Assembly (NCBI GenBank): GCA_019744885.1
Contig: JAIETY010000098.1
Location: 1-54,344 of the forward strand
Direction: 5' to 3'
Source of the DNA: Sphingomonas sp.
GTDB lineage: Bacteria; Pseudomonadota; Alphaproteobacteria; Sphingomonadales; Sphingomonadaceae
Length of the DNA: 54,344 bases
Shown: positions 45,978 to 53,483 of the stretch, in pieces
How positions within the stretch are numbered: the stretch's first letter is position 1
Layout of the letters: each line of letters starts with the position of its first letter
The notes under the pieces: model-generated
The model's database searches: none
Told to the model about the DNA's origin: nothing
Seen by the model: the letters and a program-made list of their open reading frames with translations, nothing else
Program-made: the position numbers and the translations under genes

Positions 45978-47219
45978 ATGCGCAATTTGCCTTTCCTGTC
46001 GGCTGTTTCGGCTGCTGCTCTTTCCGCCCATGCGCCCCGTGCCGTGATGATGGCGCCGCGCGCGAATTCTATCAGTGCGGCCGAACTGGCGCGCCAGCTC
46101 AACGACGGGTTCGAAGATTTCAAAGCGCGTCACAATGATCGGCTTTCGACGCTCGAAAACGCGTTCAGCGCGCAGGCCAGCACGCTTGCCGCGCTGCGGA
46201 TGGGCGGCGGCGCTGACTTGGAAAATTCGATGCAGAATCGCGAGCGCGGCCTTGGCCTTTCGGCGGACGTTCGTCGCGAAGTGTTGGCGCAGATGCTCGG
46301 CCGTCCTTCGGCTGCTCGGCAGATGGAGAGCGGCTCAAATCCCGACGGCGGCTACACCATTTCGCCGGAACTCGACAAATCCATCCTTCCTCTGCTGCGC
46401 ACCTTGCCCCCGCTTCGGCGCTGGGCAACGGTCGCGACCATTTCGAGCGGCCACAGTAGCTGGCAAAAGATCATCACCTTGGTCGGCGGCAAAAGTGCCT
46501 GGGTCGGGGAACTCGACGAACGTGCGGAAACCGACACGCCGGCGCTTGGTAGGGTGGAGATCGTCCCGGAAGAGCTGATGGCCATGCCGTCGCTCACCAA
46601 TCAGGTGCTCGAGGACAGCGCTTTCGATCTCGAGCAGTTTCTGATGGACGATCTGGTTTCGGAAATGAACCTGCAAGAAGGCAATGCATTTGTGTCGGGC
46701 AACGGTGTCAAGAAGCCGCGCGGCTATCTGACGTTGCCCACTGCAACCACAGGCGACGCGAGCCGCGCTTTCGGTACGTTGCAGCACGTACTTAGCGGGA
46801 ATAGCGGCGCGATCGTCGACACCGATTTGCTCAACCTTCTCACCCCGTTGCGCGCCGTCTATCGCGCTGGTCCGGGTGTCGGCTGGATCATGAACAGCAC
46901 GACCGAGGGCTATGTGCGCAGCCTGAAGGACGGGCAGGGCCGCTTCATTTGGCAACAGGGCCTCGAAATGGGCGCCCCGAATATGCTGCTCGGCTATCCC
47001 GTGGGGATTGATGAGTCGATGCCCGATGTTGCTGCGAACGCCTTTCCGATTGCGTTCGGTAATTGGCGGCGGGGCTATGCCATCGTTGACCGGATCGGCA
47101 TGAAGCTCATTCGAGACAATGTAACGCGGAAGGGCTGGACCAAGCTCTATTTCTATCGCCGTGTGGGCGGCGCCCCGCTCGACACGAATGCGATCAAGCT
47201 GCTCAAGATCAAGCCCTAA
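45978..47219 (+). CDS. Phage major capsid protein, HK97 fold
   Basis: 413 residues. An N-terminal ~100-residue helical delta-like region (ELARQLNDGFEDFKARHNDRLSTLENAF) resembles the HK97 scaffolding segment. The core then has GGYTISPELDKSILPLL, the E-loop/P-domain stretch WVGELDERAETDTPALGRVEI and VNLQEGNAFVSGNGVKKPRGYL-type motif (here NLQEGNAFVSGNG). The C-terminal NWRRGYAIVDRIGMKLIRDN follows. AAC SD-like AGGAACC. No capsid protease is nearby, so maturation may need a helper. Only clear capsid gene in the element. Confidence 0.9.
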   Translation: MRNLPFLSAVSAAALSAHAPRAVMMAPRANSISAAELARQLNDGFEDFKARHNDRLSTLENAFSAQASTLAALRMGGGADLENSMQNRERGLGLSADVRREVLAQMLGRPSAARQMESGSNPDGGYTISPELDKSILPLLRTLPPLRRWATVATISSGHSSWQKIITLVGGKSAWVGELDERAETDTPALGRVEIVPEELMAMPSLTNQVLEDSAFDLEQFLMDDLVSEMNLQEGNAFVSGNGVKKPRGYLTLPTATTGDASRAFGTLQHVLSGNSGAIVDTDLLNLLTPLRAVYRAGPGVGWIMNSTTEGYVRSLKDGQGRFIWQQGLEMGAPNMLLGYPVGIDESMPDVAANAFPIAFGNWRRGYAIVDRIGMKLIRDNVTRKGWTKLYFYRRVGGAPLDTNAIKLLKIKP

Positions 47220-47226
47220 GCGGAGC

Positions 47227-47254
47227 ATGCCGGGTGGCGCGGGCCACCCGGCAT
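47227..47254. terminator. Perfect 12-bp hairpin between capsid and tape-measure genes
   Basis: ATGCCGGGTGGC / GCCACCCGGCAT arms with a GCGG loop. No T-tract; may attenuate transcription or translation or mark a deletion of other phage genes. Confidence 0.6.
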
Positions 47255-47300
47255 AGGCGGCTATCAGTTGCCGCCACCTTCCCAATCGAAAGGCGCTCCC

Positions 47301-49652
47301 ATGCCCGGTGGCACACAAGTTGGCAGTCTCTACACGTCGCTCACGCTCGAATCGCAGAGCTTCTACGTCGCGCTCAAAAAGGCGGGCGCGGAGACCGAGG
47401 CCAACGTCGCCAAGATGCAAAAGTCGCTATCGGGGCTGACCAATGCCCTGAAGGTGGCAGGCGCCGCGCTCGCGCTCGACCAGCTTCGCGGCGTTGCCCA
47501 GCGCGCGCTTGAATATGCCAGTTCGCTCGGCGAAGTCGCGCAGCAGCTCGGCGTCACGACCAAAGACCTTCAGGTCTATCGCTATGCCGCGACGCAGGTC
47601 GGTATCGCGCAAGAGGATATGGACAAGGGGCTGGCGAAGCTGACCTTGTCGCTTGGCAAGGCAGAGGCCGGATCGAAGGCCCAGATCGCGGCCTTCAACG
47701 CGCTCGGCATTTCGCTCGACCAGATCAATGGCAAGACGGCGGGCGATGTGATTCCGCTCATTGCCGAAGGGCTGGCGAGGATCCCCGATCCCGCGCACCG
47801 GGCAGCTATCGAGGTCGAGCTTTTCGGCAAGATCGGGCAACGGCTCGATACGCTGCTTTCGGGCGGATCGCAGGGAGTGCAAGACCTTGCCGACGCTGCG
47901 GAGCGCCTTGGCATTATTCTATCGTCGGAAGACATCCAGCGCGCCGACGATGCCGCCGACAAGATCGCGGCGGTCAACAAGGTGCTAGAAGCGCAGATCG
48001 CGAAGCGTGTTAGCGAGAATGCGGACGCGATCATCAATCTCGCACAAGCTTGGCAGGGGCTTGTCGACGTGGCGACGCGGGGTTCGTCGAAGCTGGTCGA
48101 ATTCATCAACCTGGCTCGGTATCGCTTTGGCGATGACCAGAACGGCAAGGCCGCACTGCTATCGTCATCGTCGGGGCGCCAATCTCTTTTGGAGGACGTG
48201 AACCAGCGCCTTGTGGCAAACCAATATGCGCGCGCGTCGACTGCCAGAGGCACTGCGGTATTCGGTGGCCCTAATCCTAATTCCGGGGCACTCGACGCCG
48301 AGTATCGACGGTTGGTCGCTGAGAAAAACGACATATTGGCGCTTGATCGCAAAGCAGCGACCGACTCGAAGGCGCGGCCCCGCGTCCGGCTTGGTCCGGC
48401 AACGCCGTTAGACCTGAGCGGCGGCGGCGGCCGTCGATCGGCGCGCGTTGATCGCAGCGCCGAACGTGGCGCGCGCGACGACCTTCGCTTCGCGCGCGAG
48501 CTGGCCAGCCTTCAGGATCGTGAACTATCGGACAAGCTGGCGCTGACGCAAAACGCGGGCGAGCGCGCGGACCTTGAAAAAGCGCGGCTCGCGCTCGACC
48601 GCGAAGCTTATGCTTCGGAATTGCAGGATCGGATTCGAGCGCATGATCTAACGGCGGCGCGGGCGAAAACATTGCTCGCCACATATGACCAAAATCAGCG
48701 CCTAGAAAAGATCGCGATCGACCAGCAGCGCGACGCCGATTTGCAGCGCCAGAGCCTTGAACTGATCACCGCGCAGATTGACTCGGAAAGGGACGATCTG
48801 CGGTACCAGCTCGACATGGCGCGCACGGCGGAAGAGCGCCGCGCGATCGAAAAGAAGCTGCTCGATCTTCAATATGAAAAGGAGCGCTTCGAGCTTCAGT
48901 CGATGATCGCGATCAAGAGCGCGGCGAAGATTGACACCCAAATTGAGGAAGCAAAGCTCGCTCGGCTCGACTTGGCAAAGGCACAAGACTCCGCGCGCAT
49001 CGACAAGCAGAATATGGGGCCGCTGGCGCAATATCTTGACCAGTTGCCGAAGAATGCCGCCGAGCTGAACGAAGCCTATCAGCGCGTCGCTGTGGACGGA
49101 TTGGGCGCCCTGAATGACGGACTGGCGCAAGCCATCGCGGGCACGAAAAGCCTGGGCGACGTGTTCAACAATGTCGCCAATCAAATCCTTGCCGATCTGT
49201 TGCGCATCGCGATTCAGCGCACGATTATTGAGCCGCTCGGCAATGCGCTGTCCGGCCTTTTTGGCGGCGGGCGCAGCGCAGGAACCGGCCTTGTTGCTGG
49301 CGATGGGGGCATTGGTAACGCGCGCGTTGGACTAAGCATCTTTCACGGCCTTATCCCCGGCTTTGCCCAAGGCGGCAGCTTCATGGCGGGCGGGATTGGC
49401 GGCATCGACCGCAACATCCTTTCGGTCAACGGTATCCCCCGCGCGCGGGTTTCAGCGAACGAGCGAATCAGCGTTACACCAAACGGCGGCGGGGGCGCCT
49501 TGATCCGAATTGAGGCAAGCCCCTTTTTCGATGCTCGCGTTATCGAGGGCGCGCATCTTGTCGTTACCGAGCGCGCACCCGGCATCGCAGCGGCCAGCGT
49601 CGCTGGCGCGCAGGCGGCGCGATTCCGTTCGAAGGATAGGGAACTGGGCTAG
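47301..49652 (+). CDS. Phage tail tape-measure protein (lambda gpH-like)
   Basis: 783 residues from ATG 47301 (AAAGGCG upstream). The N-terminal tail-length region starts MPGGTQVGSLYTSLTLESQS. Long Ala/Gln/Arg-rich coiled coils span roughly 370-580 (LRYQLDMARTAEERRAIEKK). A hydrophobic Gly-rich region follows at ~630-700 (GNALSGLFGGG, HGLIPGFAQGGSFMAGGIGG). A tape-measure protein without any tube or baseplate genes is unusual. Alternatively it is a relic of a lost tail operon. Confidence 0.83.
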   Translation: MPGGTQVGSLYTSLTLESQSFYVALKKAGAETEANVAKMQKSLSGLTNALKVAGAALALDQLRGVAQRALEYASSLGEVAQQLGVTTKDLQVYRYAATQVGIAQEDMDKGLAKLTLSLGKAEAGSKAQIAAFNALGISLDQINGKTAGDVIPLIAEGLARIPDPAHRAAIEVELFGKIGQRLDTLLSGGSQGVQDLADAAERLGIILSSEDIQRADDAADKIAAVNKVLEAQIAKRVSENADAIINLAQAWQGLVDVATRGSSKLVEFINLARYRFGDDQNGKAALLSSSSGRQSLLEDVNQRLVANQYARASTARGTAVFGGPNPNSGALDAEYRRLVAEKNDILALDRKAATDSKARPRVRLGPATPLDLSGGGGRRSARVDRSAERGARDDLRFARELASLQDRELSDKLALTQNAGERADLEKARLALDREAYASELQDRIRAHDLTAARAKTLLATYDQNQRLEKIAIDQQRDADLQRQSLELITAQIDSERDDLRYQLDMARTAEERRAIEKKLLDLQYEKERFELQSMIAIKSAAKIDTQIEEAKLARLDLAKAQDSARIDKQNMGPLAQYLDQLPKNAAELNEAYQRVAVDGLGALNDGLAQAIAGTKSLGDVFNNVANQILADLLRIAIQRTIIEPLGNALSGLFGGGRSAGTGLVAGDGGIGNARVGLSIFHGLIPGFAQGGSFMAGGIGGIDRNILSVNGIPRARVSANERISVTPNGGGGALIRIEASPFFDARVIEGAHLVVTERAPGIAAASVAGAQAARFRSKDRELG

Positions 49653-49843
49653 GTTTGCCGTGCAAGCGCATCGGCGAGCAACTGTCGTACGGCTTCGGGC
49701 CGCGTCGGCAGCGGCTCTTGCGCTTCGCGCCAGCGGTCGAGCGCCGCGAGCTGGTCGGGCTGTAGGCGAAGCATCACCGGCGTGCCGACGCCGGTACGCG
49801 GGCGCCCGCCGGGGTTTTTGGTATCAGGCGTTGACCCGCTCAT
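49649..49843 (-). CDS. Ribbon-helix-helix-type small regulator (64 aa)
   Basis: MSGSTPDTKNPGGRPRTGVG, then PVMLRLQPDQLAALDRWREAQ and ending RPEAVRQLLADALARQT: strand, helix, turn, helix of an RHH/CopG-like DNA-binding protein. The only minus-strand gene of the element. An inverted repeat overlaps its start, suggesting autorepression and control of the divergent gene. Stop overlaps the tape-measure stop region. Confidence 0.72.
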   Translation of the reverse strand: MSGSTPDTKNPGGRPRTGVGTPVMLRLQPDQLAALDRWREAQEPLPTRPEAVRQLLADALARQT

Positions 49844-49858
49844 AAGTTACTGATACCA
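49819..49858. promoter_or_regulatory. Candidate RHH operator: TGGTATCAG / CTGATACCA
   Basis: Exact 9-bp inverted arms at 49819-49827 and 49850-49858. One arm is inside the RHH gene's early codons, and the other is just upstream of its start. Sits in the promoter region between the divergent element genes. Confidence 0.6.
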
Positions 49859-49928
49859 GAAAGGCGAGCCGATGCAAGGATTAGGCCCCTCGCATCGGCT
49901 CTAACCGCAACCGATCACGGAAGGATCG

Positions 49929-50252
49929 ATGATGGCTGTTTACGCCCCTATCACGCCCGCGCATCGTCGCGCCAGCTTCGCCCCGGTGCCCCAGTCCGCA
50001 GTTTCGCGGCTGCTCGCGCGCTTCGATCGCGCCGCCCTGGAGGGTTTTATCGAGGTCGCAATCGACCTGCTCGACATGGCCGATGGCGACGCCGATCGCG
50101 AGCCGGACGGCGACGAAATGGACGGCGACCCACGCGCCGAGGATGAATTCCACCCGCACGAACGCGACGGGCCGGGATGCCCATGTGCCGACCCGGATTT
50201 AGCGGTCGACGATCATGCATGCGACCCGGAAAGCTGTGGCGGAAGTCTATAG
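49929..50252 (+). CDS. Hypothetical acidic protein (107 aa)
   Basis: First part has ASFAPVPQSAVSRLLARFDR and FIEVAIDLLDMADGD. The C-terminal half is rich in Asp/Glu, Pro, His and Cys (HERDGPGCPCADPDLAVDDH, ACDPESCGG), so metal binding or DNA mimicry is possible. GGAAGG before ATG 49929. Unknown function; an acidic small protein of a mobile element could be an anti-restriction or inhibitor protein, but there is no homology evidence. Confidence 0.55.
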   Translation: MMAVYAPITPAHRRASFAPVPQSAVSRLLARFDRAALEGFIEVAIDLLDMADGDADREPDGDEMDGDPRAEDEFHPHERDGPGCPCADPDLAVDDHACDPESCGGSL

Positions 50253-50253
50253 G

Positions 50254-50267
50254 ACCTTTACAAAGGT
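50254..50267. promoter_or_regulatory. Palindrome upstream of the MerR-like gene
   Basis: ACCTTTACAAAGGT palindrome followed by a second ACCTTTAAGG block just before the gene, consistent with a MerR-type dimer operator. Confidence 0.5.
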
Positions 50268-50292
50268 TCGTTAGACCTTTAAGGGGTTGGCC

Positions 50293-50898
50293 ATGAAATC
50301 CGAATCCTACTCGCGCGGCGATCTTTCGCTCATGGCCCAAGTGCCGAACGACGTGCTTTCCTTTTGGCTAAAGCAGGGAGTGCTTCGACCGATCGAGCAA
50401 TCGGGCGGTCGCGGGCATCATCGGGCCTTTGATCGGACCGAAGTCGTGATTGCCGCAATGTTGTCGATTGCGCGCGATGCGGGCTTGCCTATCGCAGCGC
50501 TGGGCTGGCTTGCAGAACAGGCCCGGTCTGCCGCCGAACTATTCCGACGCGTCGATGCGCCTTCGCGTTGGAGCTTTGAGCTGTGTGACATCGTAGAAGA
50601 CCCCGATGGCGATAACTGTAGGGGGCTAGTCGATCTAGGGCATATGACTGCAGGGGAGTATGAGTCCTTAGCCGAAAAGGCGAAGATGTTGTCGCCCGGT
50701 CAAGTAGAAAAGTACAAGCTCGGCTCCCTGTTCGTTCATTCGCCCGACTCTCTCTACGCCTACCGTTCAGATTCCGGGTTCTGGAACCTGACACGCAGCT
50801 TTGGCTTTGAGGATCGGCCTGACCTGGAGCAAATGCCGAAGTTTGTCATTTTGCTCAATCTCGTGCGTGTGTGGCCGTTTGAGCGCCGGTTCGGCTAA
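50293..50898 (+). CDS. MerR-like HTH regulator of the element
   Basis: 201 residues from ATG 50293 with AAGGGG SD. Residues ~8-75 resemble a MerR winged HTH (SRGDLSLMAQVPNDVLSFWLKQGVLRP then HHRAFDRTEVVIAAML). The C-terminal region has no recognised ligand domain. Probably controls excision/replication, as in satellite control modules. Its stop overlaps the start of the next small gene. Confidence 0.68.
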   Translation: MKSESYSRGDLSLMAQVPNDVLSFWLKQGVLRPIEQSGGRGHHRAFDRTEVVIAAMLSIARDAGLPIAALGWLAEQARSAAELFRRVDAPSRWSFELCDIVEDPDGDNCRGLVDLGHMTAGEYESLAEKAKMLSPGQVEKYKLGSLFVHSPDSLYAYRSDSGFWNLTRSFGFEDRPDLEQMPKFVILLNLVRVWPFERRFG

Positions 50899-51089
50899 TG
50901 CCACGCCGCGCGCCCTATCCCAGTGCTGCCGAGTTGCAACGCGTGATCGCAGCGGCGCGCGCGTCCGGCTTGGACGTGGCGAGCATCGCGGTATCTCGCG
51001 AAGGGGAAATCAGGCTGTCGGAAGCACGCGCGCAGCGTGAGCCGTGGCGCGACGACTTTGAACGGCTCGAAGCGGCGGGGCTGATATGA
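50898..51089 (+). CDS. Small protein preceding the integrase (63 aa)
   Basis: MPRRAPYPSAAELQRVIAAA then a DVASIAVSREGEIRLSEA segment; ends DDFERLEAAGLI. Overlaps both the regulator gene and the integrase start (ATGA). Position and basic N-terminus suit a recombination directionality factor, but that is inference. Similar small genes occur beside integrases in alphaproteobacterial prophages. Confidence 0.65.
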   Translation: MPRRAPYPSAAELQRVIAAARASGLDVASIAVSREGEIRLSEARAQREPWRDDFERLEAAGLI

Positions 51090-52213
51090 CGCTGATCGAA
51101 CTGCCCGGGCTCTACATCAACCCCAAAAAGTCTAAGAAGCCGGGCAAGCCGGTGCGATGGTATGTCTATGCGTGGCGCGGCGGGCCGCAAATCATGGTGA
51201 AGGTCGGCGGAACTCGGCCCGTGCTCGATGACGCTATGCGCGCGCGCTATGACGAGGCGGTGCAGCGGAGCCGAAAGGTACGGCCCGACACTCTCGGCGG
51301 GCTGATTGCCGACTATCGCCAGTCGCCGGAGTGGAAAGCGCTGGCGACGTCGACGCGTCGCAACTGGTCGATCATCGTCGATCGCATCGAAGCCAAGTGG
51401 GGCCGGGTGCCCATTGCGATCTGGAGCGACCCCCGCATGGTGCGCAAGGTGATCGCATGGCGCGACGAAGCGGCGACGCAGCCCCGGAAGGCCGACAATC
51501 AAATCACAGTGCTGCGTCACCTGCTCGAATGGGCAAGGCTGCGCGCGCGGGTCAATGTGAACGTCGCCGCGGGGATTCCCAAGCTCTATCGCGGCGGCGA
51601 TCGTGCCGAGATTATTTGGACCGACGACGACCTCGCCAAGCTCGCCAAGCACGCCGAACAGGCAGTGATGGACGGCGTGCGGCTCGCTTGCCTCACCGGC
51701 CTGCGTCGCGCCGATCTGGTCGCGCTGACATGGGAAGAAATCGGCCTCAACGCGATCGTCAGAAAGGCGCTGAAAAGCAGCCGGGGAAAGCGGCGCATAG
51801 CGACCGTGCCGATCGTTGGTGATTTGCGGCGGTTGCTCGACGAACTGCGCTCGCGACCGCGCAAGGCTGGCGTCGATACGGTCCTGGTCAATAGCCACGG
51901 CGTGGCCTGGCATCCCGATGGCGACGGGTTCGGCAACAGTGTTATTCGCGCCCGCGACGCGGCGGGCATTGTCCACGACGATGGGCGCAAAAAGCACCTT
52001 CACGATTGTCGGGGCACGTTCGCGACGAAGCTGATGATGCAGCTCGACTGGACCGACGCACAAATCGCGGCGGCGCTTGCGTGGGCGCCCGATCGCGTCG
52101 CGCGGATTCGGTCGGTCTATGTTGACGTGCAGCGCGTCGTCGTGCAGTGGGCGGAGCGCAGCGCGGCAGGGGATTGTCAACCAACTGTCAACCGACGCGA
52201 CGGCGTTGCATGA
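51086..52213 (+). CDS. int: Tyrosine recombinase (integrase)
   Basis: 375 residues. N-terminal DNA-binding part, then catalytic domain with Arg in CLTGLRRADLVALTW, His-x-x-Arg in HLHDCRGTFATKL and Tyr in RSVYVDVQRVV. Translationally coupled to the small gene upstream. It lies 24 bp before the intact tRNA-Gly with TGTCAACC repeats in its 3' end, matching its att duty. Complete, so the element may be excisable. Confidence 0.92.
   Translation: MTLIELPGLYINPKKSKKPGKPVRWYVYAWRGGPQIMVKVGGTRPVLDDAMRARYDEAVQRSRKVRPDTLGGLIADYRQSPEWKALATSTRRNWSIIVDRIEAKWGRVPIAIWSDPRMVRKVIAWRDEAATQPRKADNQITVLRHLLEWARLRARVNVNVAAGIPKLYRGGDRAEIIWTDDDLAKLAKHAEQAVMDGVRLACLTGLRRADLVALTWEEIGLNAIVRKALKSSRGKRRIATVPIVGDLRRLLDELRSRPRKAGVDTVLVNSHGVAWHPDGDGFGNSVIRARDAAGIVHDDGRKKHLHDCRGTFATKLMMQLDWTDAQIAAALAWAPDRVARIRSVYVDVQRVVVQWAERSAAGDCQPTVNRRDGVA
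52175..52193. promoter_or_regulatory. Candidate right arm-type integrase sites
   Basis: Two TGTCAACC copies (52175-52182 and 52186-52193), matching the pair near the left junction. Confidence 0.5.
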
Positions 52214-52230
52214 AAAACGCGCTTTTTCAT
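52210..52230. terminator. AT-stem inverted repeat after int
   Basis: ATGAAAAA / TTTTTCAT arms around CGCGC, overlapping the integrase stop. Weak as a terminator. Confidence 0.35.
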
Positions 52231-52236
52231 AGTCTT

Positions 52237-52310
52237 GCGGGTGTAGCTCAATGGCAGAGCAGAAGCTTCCCAAGCTTACGACGAGGGTTCGATTCCCTTC
52301 ACCCGCTCCA
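52237..52310 (+). tRNA. tRNA-Gly (anticodon CCC), attR of the element
   Basis: 74-nt cloverleaf GCGGGTG...CACCCGC-T-CCA with loop TTCCCAA (anticodon CCC) and encoded CCA. The first 40 nt are repeated at attL. The element therefore supplies the 5' part and any upstream promoter of the working gene. One base pair (27-43) looks mismatched. Confidence 0.93.
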
Positions 52311-52343
52311 CCCCTCGCGCGATAGGGCGTTGACGCTAAGCTG

Positions 52344-53069
52344 ATGCCGCACCCTTCGCCTCCCCCGCGCACGGCGCTGCTCGTCGCGATCGAAGGCGGG
52401 GATGGCGCGGGCAAGGCGACGGCGGCGGCCAATCTGGTCGCGCTGGCGCAAGCGGCGGGCCTGACGGCGACGGTGCTGTCCTTCCCGCGCTATGGCGATA
52501 CCGTGGGTGGGCATGTGATCGGCGATTTTCTCGCCGGACGGCTGCCGCGCGAGCTGACGCCGCACGCCGCCGCCGTGCTTTACGCGCTCGACCGGTTCGA
52601 ATCAGCGGCGCATCTGGCGACGCTCGCCGCAGCGCATGATCTGGTGGTGCTCGATCGCTACATCGCGTCGAACATCGCCTATCAGGCCGCCAAGATGCCG
52701 CCCGAGGAAGTGCCCGCGCTGATCGACTGGATCGTGCGGCTCGAAACCGGCCAGTTCGGCCTGCCCGCGCCGGGGCTGACGATCTATCTCGACACCCCGC
52801 TAGCGGTCGCGCGCGACCTGATCCTGCGCAAGCGCCAGCGCAGCTACACCGACCGCAGCTATGACGAGCATGAAGCCGATCTCGCGCTGCAAGCCCGCGT
52901 GCGCGACAATTATGCGGCGATGGCGGCGGCTGGCGTACTGGGCCGCTGGGTAACGGTGCGCACGGTGGCGGACGGCACAGGGGCGGACGGGGCGATGCGG
53001 ACGCCCGAGGCGATCGCGGCGGAGATTGCAGGGGAAGTGCTGGCCGTGGTGGGTGGGGCGCCGGCCTGA
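52344..53069 (+). CDS. tmk: Thymidylate kinase (dTMP kinase)
   Basis: 241 residues. Phosphorylates dTMP for DNA synthesis. P-loop GGDGAGKAT is slightly unusual, with Ala after the Lys where Ser/Thr is normal (the next residue is Thr). DRYIASNIAYQAAK matches the DR-Y/H motif, and LDTPLAVARDLILRKRQRSYTDRS is the lid-like region. Follows the tRNA by 33 bp. Reasonably conserved; function assigned by motif pattern. Confidence 0.88.
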   Translation: MPHPSPPPRTALLVAIEGGDGAGKATAAANLVALAQAAGLTATVLSFPRYGDTVGGHVIGDFLAGRLPRELTPHAAAVLYALDRFESAAHLATLAAAHDLVVLDRYIASNIAYQAAKMPPEEVPALIDWIVRLETGQFGLPAPGLTIYLDTPLAVARDLILRKRQRSYTDRSYDEHEADLALQARVRDNYAAMAAAGVLGRWVTVRTVADGTGADGAMRTPEAIAAEIAGEVLAVVGGAPA

Positions 53070-53076
53070 CCCCGGG

Positions 53077-53157
53077 CTGGTGCGCTATGTTTCGCTCAAC
53101 CCGGTGTGTGCGCATATGGTCGAGCGTGCGCGCGTGACGGGCGGGTGCCAGAAATGA
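53077..53157 (+). pseudogene. Inverted RAYT C-terminal fragment
   Basis: LVRYVSLNPVCAHMVERAR then a stop: this is the conserved RYV-x-LNPVRA segment of REP-associated tyrosine transposases, now in opposite orientation to the N-terminal remnant next to it. Confidence 0.65.
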
Positions 53158-53442
53158 CCCGTCCGCCGCTCGCGCGTGAATGCGCCCGGCATAGGCACGA
53201 TGCACCTTCGAGAGTGCGGCGCGCAGGGCATCAACATGATCGGGAACCAGGATCAGGTGAACGTGATTTGGCATCAGCACCCAGCTCCACACGGCAACCC
53301 CGTGCGCGGCGCACTGCACAGCCAGCAGATCACGATAGGCGGCATAGTCCGCCGCCTCAAAGAAGGTCTGTTGCCGTCCGTTGCCCCGCTGAGTTACATG
53401 GTGCGGCACCCCGGGCACCACATATCGAGCAAGCCGGGCCAC
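53143..53442 (-). pseudogene. REP-associated tyrosine transposase (RAYT) N-terminal remnant
   Basis: From GTG 53442: MARLARYVVPGVPHHVTQRG..., with VWSWVLMPNHVHLILVP carrying the H-x-H metal motif of Y1 transposases, to about YAGRIHAR. After ~100 residues it runs into unrelated sequence, so the catalytic tyrosine region is missing. RAYTs move REP palindromes; two REP-type sites in this window share the hallmark core. Nonfunctional copy. Confidence 0.8.
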
Positions 53443-53483
53443 CTTTTTTTGGCTAAAGAATGCGCTTTAACTTGTCAATTGAG

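Larger units (their letters stand above)
42437..52276. mobile_element. 9.84-kb integrated phage satellite or reduced prophage in tRNA-Gly
   Basis: Bounded by 41-bp direct repeats of tRNA-Gly 5' sequence. Carries integrase, MerR-like regulator, RHH repressor, primase-helicase, iterons, several short overlapping genes, an HK97-type capsid protein and a tail tape-measure protein. No large terminase, portal, protease, head completion, tube, baseplate or lysis gene. Gene packing is tight, mostly plus strand. TGTCAAC repeats near both ends may be integrase arm sites. Confidence 0.85.

Noticed and set aside
52336..53442. 368-codon minus frame across tmk
   Set aside because: Only its first ~100 residues are RAYT-like; the rest is antisense to the thymidylate kinase gene.
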